From: Myxococcota bacterium
Lineage (GTDB): Bacteria > Myxococcota_A > UBA9160 > UBA4427
Assembly: GCA_028278345.1 (NCBI GenBank)
Contig: JANQEL010000272.1
Span: 1-38,476 of the forward strand
Direction: 5' to 3'
Length of the DNA stretch: 38,476 bases
This document shows, in pieces, positions 1 through 7,151 of the stretch (position 1 is the first letter of the stretch; every line of letters begins with the position of its first letter). A program made the position numbers and the translations under genes. Under the pieces are notes generated by a model. That model was not told the DNA's origin, did no database searches, and saw only the letters and a program-made list of their open reading frames with translations.

Positions 1-76
1 AGATTCAGCCGATAGTCTGGGTAGTTTTTAGCGGGATTGCTCTCTTCCCTGCAGTGATCTGGTTGCTTGGATTCGA
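1..76. other. Left-edge intergenic stretch
   Basis: This short leader precedes the first gene and holds no credible coding region. A T-rich patch (TAGTTTTTAG, about 21-30) sits inside otherwise GC-rich DNA. It could be the tail of an upstream terminator or part of a promoter, but no paired stem or -35/-10 set is convincing. There is no good Shine-Dalgarno sequence before the ATG at 77. Confidence 0.4.
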
Positions 77-2278
77 ATGAGCGGGCGGTGGCGGCACACG
101 ATCTGCCGCGCGTGCCACGCGGGTTGTGGTGTGCTGGTCGAGGTCGACGGCGGGCAGCCGTTGCGCGTCAAGGGCGATCCCGGCAATCCGCTCTACCGCG
201 GCTTTTGCTGTGTGAAGGGGCAGAACATGGCCGCCGTGCAGCAGAGCCCCCGGCGTCTGCTGCATTCGCAGAAGCGCATGCCCGATGGCCGCTACGTCGA
301 CATCCCGGTCGAGCAGGCGATGGACGAGATCGCCGGGAGGTTGAAGTCGCTCCTCGAAGAGCACGGCCCGCGCAGCGTGGCGACCTACTCGGGGACGATG
401 GCGAGCAACGCGGGTGCGGCGAACGGCGCAGTGACCACGGCCTTCCTGAAGGCGATCGGTTCGCGCATGGGCTTCAACTCCAACACCATCGACCAACCGG
501 GCAAGATGGTCGCCGCGATGTTGCACGGTAGTTGGATGGCGCCGCCGACACCCTTCAGCGAAGCCAATGTGCTGATGCTGGTCGGCGCGAATCCCCTCGT
601 CGCCATGTCGGGAGGCATTCCGCATACCAACCCGGGGCGCAGCCTGACCGACGCCCTTGCACGGGGGTTGAAGCTCCTGGTCATCGATCCGCGTCGCAGC
701 GAAACGGCGCGGCGCGCCCACCTTCACGTGCAGCCGCGACCGGGAGAAGACGTCGCGATCCTGGCCGGCATGCTGCGCGTGATCCTCGACGGGGAGCTCA
801 CCGATCGCGCCTTCGTCGACGCGAACGTGAGCGGCGTCGAGGCCCTGCGCGAGGCCGTCGAGCCGTTCGCTCCTGCGGTCGTTGCGCAGCGCGCCGACAT
901 CTCCGCGGACACACTGGTCGAGCTTGCGCGTACCTTCGCGACCCACGGTCCGGGCGTCGCGGTCGCGGGGACCGGGCCCAACATGTCGGCGCATACGACG
1001 TTGCTCGAATACCTGCTGCGCTGTCTGAACACATTGTGTGGTCGCTACCAGCGAGCAGGAGATCGCATGGTCGAGCCGCCCTGTCTCGGACAACCCCAGA
1101 GTCCGAAAGCCCAGGCCATGCCGCCGATGCCGCAGTACGCCTACGGGTTCGGGGAGAAGATCCGCATTCGCGGCCTCAGCAACAGCGCCGCCGGGATGCC
1201 GACCGCCGCTCTCGCGGAGGAGATCCTGCTCGCGGGAGAAGGGCAGGTGCGCGTGCTGATCAGCCACGGCGGCAACCCCGTCGCCGCCTGGCCCGATCAG
1301 CTGAAGACCCTCGAAGCGTTCGAGGCCCTCGATCTGCTCGTGCAGATCGACACCAAGATGTCCGCGACCGCCGGCGTGGCCGACTACGTGATCGCGGTGA
1401 AGCACGCCCTCGAAGTCCCGGGCATGACCCTTGGCCAGGAGTACCTCAGCGCCTATGCGATCGGCTTCGGGACGACCGCCCCCTGGGCCCAGTACACCGA
1501 AGCGCTGGTCGAGCCACCCGAAGGCAGCGACCTGATCGAAGACTGGGAGTTCTTTTACGGCCTGGCCCAACGCCTCGGCGTACAGCTCGTCGTGAAACCC
1601 GTCTCCTTCACGGGCACGGTGCGCGTGGAAGGGCACGCCCTCGACATGATCGAGAAGCCCTCGACCGAAGATCTCTTCGACATGGTGACGAAGAACTCGC
1701 GCATCCCCCTCGACGAGGTTCGCAAGCACCCGGCCGGCGCGATCTTTCCCGACCCGCCGGTGGTCGTCGCGCCGAAGGACGAGGGCTGGGAAGGTCGCCT
1801 CGACGTCGGGAACGAGGTGATGATGAACGATCTCGCCGAGGTCGCTCGTGAAGAACCCACTGACATCGGGGAGTGGCCCTATCGCATGGTGTCGCGCCGG
1901 CAGATGAACGTGCTCAACTCCACGGGTTGCGACGAGCCGGGTCAACAGCGCGGCCTGACTACCAACCCCGCGTACATGCATCCCGACGACATCGGGGCCC
2001 TCGGCCTCGAACGCGGAGCCCTCGTCGAGATCCGTTCGGCGCGCGCCGCGATCCGCGGGGTGATCGAGGCCGATGCGAATCTGCGACGCGGTCTCGTCTC
2101 GATGACCCACAGCTGGGGCGGAGCCCCCTCCCGCGACGGCGAAGTGCGGGAGATTGGCGCCAACACGGGTCGACTCTCGGCGGTAGACAGCGACTACGAG
2201 CGCTACACAGGGCTTCCGCGCATGAGCAACATCCCGGTCGCGATCCGGAAGCTGGACGAGAGTCGCGCCATGTCATAG
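77..2278 (+). CDS. Molybdopterin-dependent oxidoreductase, Fe-S subunit type
   Basis: This 733-residue protein belongs to the Mo/W-bis-MGD family (formate dehydrogenase, DMSO reductase and BisC relatives). An N-terminal [4Fe-4S] cysteine set is visible at C10, C13, C17 and C45, in the usual CxxCxxxC...CxKG arrangement. The molybdopterin core follows, with GANPLV and IDPRRSETA motifs, and the last 130 or so residues look like the dinucleotide-binding domain. No twin-arginine signal or membrane segment is seen, so it is probably cytoplasmic. At the position that supplies the metal-binding Cys/Sec/Ser in many relatives, the local sequence is TIDQPGK, so no Cys is present. No electron-transfer subunit is adjacent. 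An SDR gene follows after 28 bp, probably in the same operon. The substrate is unknown. Confidence 0.9.
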   Translation: MSGRWRHTICRACHAGCGVLVEVDGGQPLRVKGDPGNPLYRGFCCVKGQNMAAVQQSPRRLLHSQKRMPDGRYVDIPVEQAMDEIAGRLKSLLEEHGPRSVATYSGTMASNAGAANGAVTTAFLKAIGSRMGFNSNTIDQPGKMVAAMLHGSWMAPPTPFSEANVLMLVGANPLVAMSGGIPHTNPGRSLTDALARGLKLLVIDPRRSETARRAHLHVQPRPGEDVAILAGMLRVILDGELTDRAFVDANVSGVEALREAVEPFAPAVVAQRADISADTLVELARTFATHGPGVAVAGTGPNMSAHTTLLEYLLRCLNTLCGRYQRAGDRMVEPPCLGQPQSPKAQAMPPMPQYAYGFGEKIRIRGLSNSAAGMPTAALAEEILLAGEGQVRVLISHGGNPVAAWPDQLKTLEAFEALDLLVQIDTKMSATAGVADYVIAVKHALEVPGMTLGQEYLSAYAIGFGTTAPWAQYTEALVEPPEGSDLIEDWEFFYGLAQRLGVQLVVKPVSFTGTVRVEGHALDMIEKPSTEDLFDMVTKNSRIPLDEVRKHPAGAIFPDPPVVVAPKDEGWEGRLDVGNEVMMNDLAEVAREEPTDIGEWPYRMVSRRQMNVLNSTGCDEPGQQRGLTTNPAYMHPDDIGALGLERGALVEIRSARAAIRGVIEADANLRRGLVSMTHSWGGAPSRDGEVREIGANTGRLSAVDSDYERYTGLPRMSNIPVAIRKLDESRAMS

Positions 2279-2306
2279 CGCAATCACAGCCCATCAGGAG
2301 TCAGGC

Positions 2307-3143
2307 ATGTCGAATCACATCGAGGGGAAGGTCATCGTCATCACCGGAGGCGCAGGTGGTTTCGGTCGCCTGGTATCGCAGAAGACCGCAGCGCTGGGCG
2401 CGAAGGTCGTGGCCGCCGACGTGAACCAGGCGGAGCTCGATGTCACGGTGAAGTCGATCACCGAAGCCGGCGGCGAGGCGATCGGCGTGGTGGCCGACGT
2501 GACCGACCGCGCGCAGATGAAGAACCTCGCGAGTCGGGCGATCGAGAGCTTCGGTGCGATCGACGTCATGGTGAACAACGCCGGGGTGATGCCGCTTGCC
2601 TTCTACGCCGACCACGAGATCGCGGCCGACGCCTGGGACCGCTGCATCGACATCAACATGAAGGGCGTGTTGAACGGCATCATCGCCGTGCACGACCAGA
2701 TGATCGAACAGGGGCGCGGACACGTCGTGAACATCTCTTCGATCTACGGCAACTACCCGGTCTCCGGAGCCGCGGTCTACGGCGCGACGAAGGCCGCGGT
2801 CAACGTGCTCTCGGAATCGCTTCGCCAGGAGAGCCTCGGCAAGATCAAGGTGACGACGATCCGTCCGACGGGCGTGCCGCTCACGGGGCTCGGCGCGGGG
2901 GTGCTCAACCCCGAAGCCGTCGGCGGCATCCTCGGCGCGGGACAGGCCGAGTTCATGGCGACCTTCGAGAAGATGCTGGGCGACAACCCGCCCGAAGGTC
3001 TCGCCGACCCCGACGACATCCGATACTTCTCGCTCTCCCCCGAACTCCTCGCCGATCAGATCGTCTTCGCGATCAATCAGCCCTGGGGCGTCTCGATCGG
3101 CGATCTCACCGTGCGCGCTTCGGGCGACGGCTACATCATCTAG
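2307..3143 (+). CDS. SDR family NAD(P)-dependent oxidoreductase
   Basis: A classical short-chain dehydrogenase/reductase of 278 residues. The Rossmann glycine motif TGGAGGFG is at 13-20, NNAG at 90-93, and the catalytic N117, S145, Y158 and K162 are all present. Acidic D38 after the second strand favours NAD over NADP. It is about 25 residues longer than a minimal SDR, and the extra length is C-terminal. An AGGAG ribosome binding site at 2296-2300 supports the ATG start. It lies 28 bp behind the molybdopterin oxidoreductase and probably shares its transcript. Its stop codon shares the four bases CTAG with the convergent GST-like gene. It should oxidise an alcohol or reduce a ketone; the substrate cannot be told. 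Confidence 0.93.
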   Translation: MSNHIEGKVIVITGGAGGFGRLVSQKTAALGAKVVAADVNQAELDVTVKSITEAGGEAIGVVADVTDRAQMKNLASRAIESFGAIDVMVNNAGVMPLAFYADHEIAADAWDRCIDINMKGVLNGIIAVHDQMIEQGRGHVVNISSIYGNYPVSGAAVYGATKAAVNVLSESLRQESLGKIKVTTIRPTGVPLTGLGAGVLNPEAVGGILGAGQAEFMATFEKMLGDNPPEGLADPDDIRYFSLSPELLADQIVFAINQPWGVSIGDLTVRASGDGYII

Positions 3144-4054
3144 CCCGTAGCGATCACCGTGAAGGTCTCGCGCGGGAAGTGCACTACGACTGCGCCCGCG
3201 CGCTCGGTTTCGCGCCGCACCGCGACGTCGTGAAGGCCCGACGCGGCGAGCGTTCCGGTGACGTTCCCCGAGCCGAATTCGTCGTCGATCACGACCACGG
3301 GTGTGCCGAGCGACATGCCGTCCGGTAGTACGGGCTCGCCCTCGAACGCGGCCGGTATGGCGTCGTGGGCGATCGCGATGGCTTCGGCGCTCTCCATCGC
3401 CTTCCGCTCCCCGTGACCGATCGCGCGGACTCGCTCCAGCCATGCGCTGACTTTCGGCGCGTCCTGTAGCAGGTCCGCGGTCCGTGGATGCGCACCGAAC
3501 ATGTTCGTCGTGTGAAACGCCGAGATGTCCGCGCCGCACGGTGCATCCCCGAAGACGAAGTCGCGCCCGTCGGCCAGCTGGTCTTCGAGGCGCGCGAGGT
3601 TCGACTGCAGCTGGAGCAGCTTCGTGGGGACGATCATCTTTGTCTGGGAGAAGTCGGTGCCGGGAGGGGCCATGGTCTTCTGCCGATCCTCGACGAAGGC
3701 GTCGTCGAATACGCCGCCCATCCCGAGATAACTGAGGATCAGCATCATGAACGACGTCTCGGCCCAGCGGGAGAACGCGATCTCCTCCGTCTCGCGCCCC
3801 GGCGGAGAAAGGGCCGGCTCGGGGAACAGGCGGTCGAGGGTGCGGGCGATCAGGTGCGAATCGCAGTAGATGTCGGCGCCGATCTGCAGCACCGGAACAC
3901 GCCGATAGCCCCCGGTGAGTTCGAAGTGATCGGGCTTGGGCAGGTTCATCGGAGTATCGACCGATCGCCAGGACAGCCCCTTCAAGCCGAGGGAAAGGCG
4001 CGTCTTCTCCGCGTAGGGAGAGAGGTCGTAGTGGTGGAGAATCAATTCGCTCAC
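3140..4054 (-). CDS. Glutathione S-transferase-like protein with C-terminal extension
   Basis: A protein of 304 residues. The N-terminal thioredoxin fold is recognisable: a SPYA site with S12 in the catalytic position, cis-proline P54 in RRVPVL, and the glutathione-contacting D65-S66 pair. A helical GST C-terminal domain follows to about residue 235. Typical GSTs end near 200-230, but here roughly 60 further residues (246-304) form a Val/Gly-rich, probably beta-structured tail that I do not recognise. The start is GTG, with GGAGG five bases upstream. The acyl-CoA synthetase lies 62 bp upstream on the same strand and may be co-transcribed. A role in glutathione conjugation or isomerisation during catabolism is inferred. 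Confidence 0.85.
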   Translation of the reverse strand: MSELILHHYDLSPYAEKTRLSLGLKGLSWRSVDTPMNLPKPDHFELTGGYRRVPVLQIGADIYCDSHLIARTLDRLFPEPALSPPGRETEEIAFSRWAETSFMMLILSYLGMGGVFDDAFVEDRQKTMAPPGTDFSQTKMIVPTKLLQLQSNLARLEDQLADGRDFVFGDAPCGADISAFHTTNMFGAHPRTADLLQDAPKVSAWLERVRAIGHGERKAMESAEAIAIAHDAIPAAFEGEPVLPDGMSLGTPVVVIDDEFGSGNVTGTLAASGLHDVAVRRETERAGAVVVHFPRETFTVIATG

Positions 4055-4116
4055 GGGGGCCTCCGTTCGAATCGCTCAGGGATTTGACTTCGCGGTGGGC
4101 GCAAGGGATCGGATCT

Positions 4117-5679
4117 CTAGAGCAGGCGCGTCTCGTGACCCTTCCAGTACTCGTCCTTCAGCAGGCGCTTGTAGAGCTTGCCCGTGGGATGGCGGGGCAG
4201 CTCCTCGCGGAAGTCGACGCTGCGCGGGCACTTGACGTCGGCGAGGTGCTCGCGGCAGTAGGCGATCAGTTCGCGCTCGAGGGCCTCACCCGCTTCGCCC
4301 ATCTCGACCGGCTGCACGACCGCCTTCACCTCTTCGCCGAAGTCGGTGTTCGGGACACCGAAGACCGCAACGTCCCGCACCTTCGGGTGCATGGTGAGCA
4401 CGTTCTCGGTCTCCTGCGGGTAGATGTTCACCCCGCCGCTGATGATCATGTTCGCCTTGCGATCGGTGAGATAGAGGAAGCCGTCCTCGTCGAGCTTGCC
4501 GATGTCGCCGAGGGTGCTCCAATCGCCGAGCATCGCCCCCTGCGTCTTTTCGGGGTCGTTGTGATACTCGAAGGTCTGCAGCGTCGATCCTTCGAAATAG
4601 ATGGTGCCTTCTTCGCCGATCGGCACTTCCTGGCCGTCGTCGTCGACGATGTGAACGGTGCAGTTGATCGCCTTGCCCACACTGCCGGGATGGGCGAGCC
4701 AATCCTTCGGCCCGCAGTACACGAAGCCGTTGCCCTCCGTGCCCGCGTAGTACTCGTGGATGACCTCGCCCCACCAATCGAACATCTGCCGCTTGACACC
4801 GACCGGGCAGGGCGCTGCGGCGTGCACCACGCACTCGAGGCTCGACATGTCGTACCGGGCGCGTGTCTCTTCCGGGAGTTTCAGCATACGGACGAACATC
4901 GTGGGTACCCACTGGCTGTGGGTCACGCGGTGCTTTTCGATTGCGGCGAGTGCTCCCTCGGCGTCGAAGTTCTCCATCACGATGATCGTGGCCCCCACGC
5001 GTTGGAAACTGGCGCAGTAGCGGAGTGGGGCCGAGTGATAGAGGGGGGCCGGCGACAGATAGACGCTATCCGCCGAGGCCCCGAAGAGCAGGGTCATCAT
5101 CGTCGCGAGTGGATCGCCATGGCCGAGCGGCTCGTCGGGGAAGCCCGGCTTCACGCCCTTGGGGCGACCCGTCGTGCCCGAGGAGTACAGCATGGGCACG
5201 GCTTCGCTGCGGTTTTCGAGGGCCGCGTTCGGGAACTTCGCAATCGCTTCCTCGAAGGAATCGAATCCGTCGACCGCGCCACCGACGCTGAGCTTGACGT
5301 CCACGCCGTTCAACGCACTTCCGAGCCCAGCGACCGTGTCGGCCTTGTAGGGGCTCGTGATGAAGGCCTTGCTCCCACTGTCTTCGATGATGTAGCCGAG
5401 CTCTTCGGTGGTGAGACGCGAGCTCACCGCGGTGTAATAGAGACCGGCGTAATGAGCGCCCCACATGATGGGGAGATACTCGGCGCGATTCTCCATGCAG
5501 AAGGCCATGTGATCGCCGGGCATGAGGCCCGCCGCGCGAAAGAGGTGCGACAGGCGGTTCGCGGTCTCGTCGAGTTCTGCGTAGGTGACGATGTCTCCGG
5601 AACCGGCCATCACGACTGCGGGCTTGTCTGGAGTCTTGGCGGCAACGGCGCCGGGGTAGAGTTCGGTGGTTTCGCTCAT
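4117..5679 (-). CDS. AMP-dependent acyl-CoA synthetase (ligase)
   Basis: A 520-residue ANL-family enzyme that activates a carboxylic acid to its CoA thioester through an acyl-adenylate. The P-loop-like motif YSSGTTGRPKG is at about 165-175, followed by YAGTEG, GDIGKLDEDG (D392), and YLTDRKANMI with the hinge region. The catalytic lysine lies in PTGKLYK at 501. A start 25 codons further upstream is open. I chose the ATG at 5679 because GAGG lies 6-9 bases before it and the family alignment begins there. It resembles the FadD4 and bile-acid-CoA-ligase branch, but its substrate is not determinable. It is divergent from the hydroxylase/epoxide hydrolase pair, across a 155-bp gap with a perfect palindrome. 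Confidence 0.93.
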   Translation of the reverse strand: MSETTELYPGAVAAKTPDKPAVVMAGSGDIVTYAELDETANRLSHLFRAAGLMPGDHMAFCMENRAEYLPIMWGAHYAGLYYTAVSSRLTTEELGYIIEDSGSKAFITSPYKADTVAGLGSALNGVDVKLSVGGAVDGFDSFEEAIAKFPNAALENRSEAVPMLYSSGTTGRPKGVKPGFPDEPLGHGDPLATMMTLLFGASADSVYLSPAPLYHSAPLRYCASFQRVGATIIVMENFDAEGALAAIEKHRVTHSQWVPTMFVRMLKLPEETRARYDMSSLECVVHAAAPCPVGVKRQMFDWWGEVIHEYYAGTEGNGFVYCGPKDWLAHPGSVGKAINCTVHIVDDDGQEVPIGEEGTIYFEGSTLQTFEYHNDPEKTQGAMLGDWSTLGDIGKLDEDGFLYLTDRKANMIISGGVNIYPQETENVLTMHPKVRDVAVFGVPNTDFGEEVKAVVQPVEMGEAGEALERELIAYCREHLADVKCPRSVDFREELPRHPTGKLYKRLLKDEYWKGHETRLL

Positions 5680-5801
5680 CGGGGGGCCTCGTTCGTTTTC
5701 GGTAGTCAGGGGAGGGCGAGCCGTGGCGCGCACAGGGGATCTATCCTCGTTCAACCCGTGCGCTTCGGCAATTGCCCGGGCGGCCCGCCTCGACGAAACT
5801 T

Positions 5802-5815
5802 CGAACGGCCGTTCG
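5802..5815. promoter_or_regulatory. Perfect 14-bp palindrome, candidate operator
   Basis: CGAACGGCCGTTCG reads identically on both strands. It lies in the divergent gap between the acyl-CoA synthetase and the sterol desaturase-like gene, 20 bases before the proposed TTG start of the latter. The position and symmetry suit a dimeric repressor of the TetR type. No cognate regulator gene is adjacent, and GC-rich DNA produces some palindromes by chance. Confidence 0.4.
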
Positions 5816-5834
5816 CGAGAATGGGGGAGGCACG

Positions 5835-6761
5835 TTGCTCGAACGATTCGTCCGCCATGGCTTCTATCCCGCGGTGCTGATCAGCTGCGTGTCGATCGCC
5901 TATCTGGTGATCGCGGGCGGTTCGGATCCCGGCTTCGTCGTGTCGGCCGTGAGTCTCGCGCTGATTCCGCTGTGCTTCGCATTCGAGCGCTGGTTCCCCG
6001 CGACGCCGCATTGGCGCCTGCAGCCGCGCGAAGCCTTCACCGATTTCCTCCACATGGTCGTGAGCAACCCGATCCCGATGTGGATCCTGCGCGCCTTCGT
6101 GTTCGGAGGACTCGTTTCTATCTCCGAGAGCGTGACCGCGTCGATCGGAGTGGGGCTCTGGCCCACGGCCGCGCCGTTGATCGTGCAGACCCTGTTGGCC
6201 TGGTGGATCGGCGAGTTCGCCAACTACGTGATCCATCGGGGCATGCACGAGACCGCCCTCTGGCCGCTTCACGCGGTTCACCACTGTTCGCCGCGCATGT
6301 ACTTCCTGCTCGCCATGCGCAAACACCCCCTGCAATCGTTCATCACCTACGGCGGTCGCATCGGCCTGTTGTGGTTCCTCGGAGTGACACCGGAGGCGCT
6401 CGCCCTCTACACCGTGATCGTGAGCGCGAACTCCTCCCTGCAACACGCCAACGTCCGGATGGACACGGGCGCCTTGAGCCGTTGGCTCGCGACCCCCGAG
6501 GTGCATCGCCTTCACCATTCGAGTCGCGAAGACGAGTTGAACACCAACTACGGCGATTCCATCATCGTCTACGACCGGCTCTTCGGAACCTATCTGCCGC
6601 CCCATCCGCAGCCCGTTGCGGAGCCCGCCGTGGGGCTACCGGGTTTCGAGGTGCCGCAGACCTATCTTTCCCATCTCAAGCTCCCCTTCGTGTGGAACGC
6701 CCTCGTGCAGGATGCCGGGGCCGACACTCCGCGCGAATCAAGCAAGGAAGACATCCCATGA
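5835..6761 (+). CDS. Sterol desaturase / fatty acid hydroxylase family protein
   Basis: A di-iron membrane oxygenase of about 308 residues. The eight-histidine signature is clear: HRGMH at 134-138, HAVHH at 146-150 and HRLHH at 224-228, plus an intervening QHAN. Several hydrophobic segments flank these, placing the active site at the cytoplasmic membrane face. I chose the TTG at 5835 because GGGGGAGG (5823-5830) ends four bases before it. An upstream in-frame TTG at 5772 would add 21 residues with no ribosome binding site. The stop overlaps the next start as ATGA, so translation with the epoxide hydrolase-like gene is coupled. It is expected to hydroxylate or desaturate a lipid, sterol or terpenoid; the exact substrate is unknown. 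Confidence 0.88.
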   Translation: MLERFVRHGFYPAVLISCVSIAYLVIAGGSDPGFVVSAVSLALIPLCFAFERWFPATPHWRLQPREAFTDFLHMVVSNPIPMWILRAFVFGGLVSISESVTASIGVGLWPTAAPLIVQTLLAWWIGEFANYVIHRGMHETALWPLHAVHHCSPRMYFLLAMRKHPLQSFITYGGRIGLLWFLGVTPEALALYTVIVSANSSLQHANVRMDTGALSRWLATPEVHRLHHSSREDELNTNYGDSIIVYDRLFGTYLPPHPQPVAEPAVGLPGFEVPQTYLSHLKLPFVWNALVQDAGADTPRESSKEDIP

Positions 6762-7123
6762 ACTCCGACCAGATCGTTCGAGACTTCTGCGCCGCCTGGG
6801 GCCGCGCCGATGTCGACGCCATCGTCGACGCCTTCACCGACGACGCCGTCTACCACAACATCCCGATGAACCCGTGCAAGGGAAGGGAAGAGATCCGCAA
6901 CTTCGTCAGCGCGCTGTTCGCGGGGATGTGCAAGAGCGTCGAGTTCGACATCAGGGCCCAGGTGGTGAGTGGCAATCTGGTGATGAACGAACGTGTCGAC
7001 TTCCTCCACATGGAGGACCGAACCGTCGAGCTGCCCGTGATGGGCGTGTTCGAACTCACCGACGACGGCAAGATCGCGGGCTGGCGCGACTACTTCGATC
7101 AAGGGCAGTTCGCGGGGAACTGA
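6758..7123 (+). CDS. Limonene-1,2-epoxide hydrolase family protein (SnoaL/NTF2-like fold)
   Basis: A small protein of 121 residues with the NTF2-like cone fold. Compared from memory with Rhodococcus limonene-1,2-epoxide hydrolase, all key residues line up: Y32 and N34 (YHN, for Y53 and N55), R79 and D81 (ERVD, for R99 and D101) and D111 (GWRDYFD, for D132). That complete Asp-Arg-Asp set argues for a real epoxide hydrolase and not a generic SnoaL-like protein. The ATG overlaps the stop of the membrane hydroxylase gene, and AAGGAAG lies seven bases upstream. The pair may oxidise and then hydrolyse one lipophilic compound. The substrate is inferred only by family. Confidence 0.88.
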   Translation: MNSDQIVRDFCAAWGRADVDAIVDAFTDDAVYHNIPMNPCKGREEIRNFVSALFAGMCKSVEFDIRAQVVSGNLVMNERVDFLHMEDRTVELPVMGVFELTDDGKIAGWRDYFDQGQFAGN

Positions 7124-7151
7124 GGTCGAGCCGGCGAGGGCGGTTTCGAAG

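Noticed and set aside
5..2110. Antisense open frame of 701 codons opposite the first oxidoreductase
   Set aside because: It mirrors a clear molybdopterin enzyme, has a repetitive H/R/D/G composition, and no ribosome binding site or motif.
77..2278. Selenocysteine at an in-frame TGA in a formate dehydrogenase-like gene
   Set aside because: No in-frame TGA is present in either molybdopterin oxidoreductase; the second has an ordinary TGC cysteine at the ligand position.
4084..5880. Antisense open frame of 598 codons opposite the acyl-CoA synthetase
   Set aside because: The sense strand has all ANL motifs; the antisense product looks like a GC-driven shadow.
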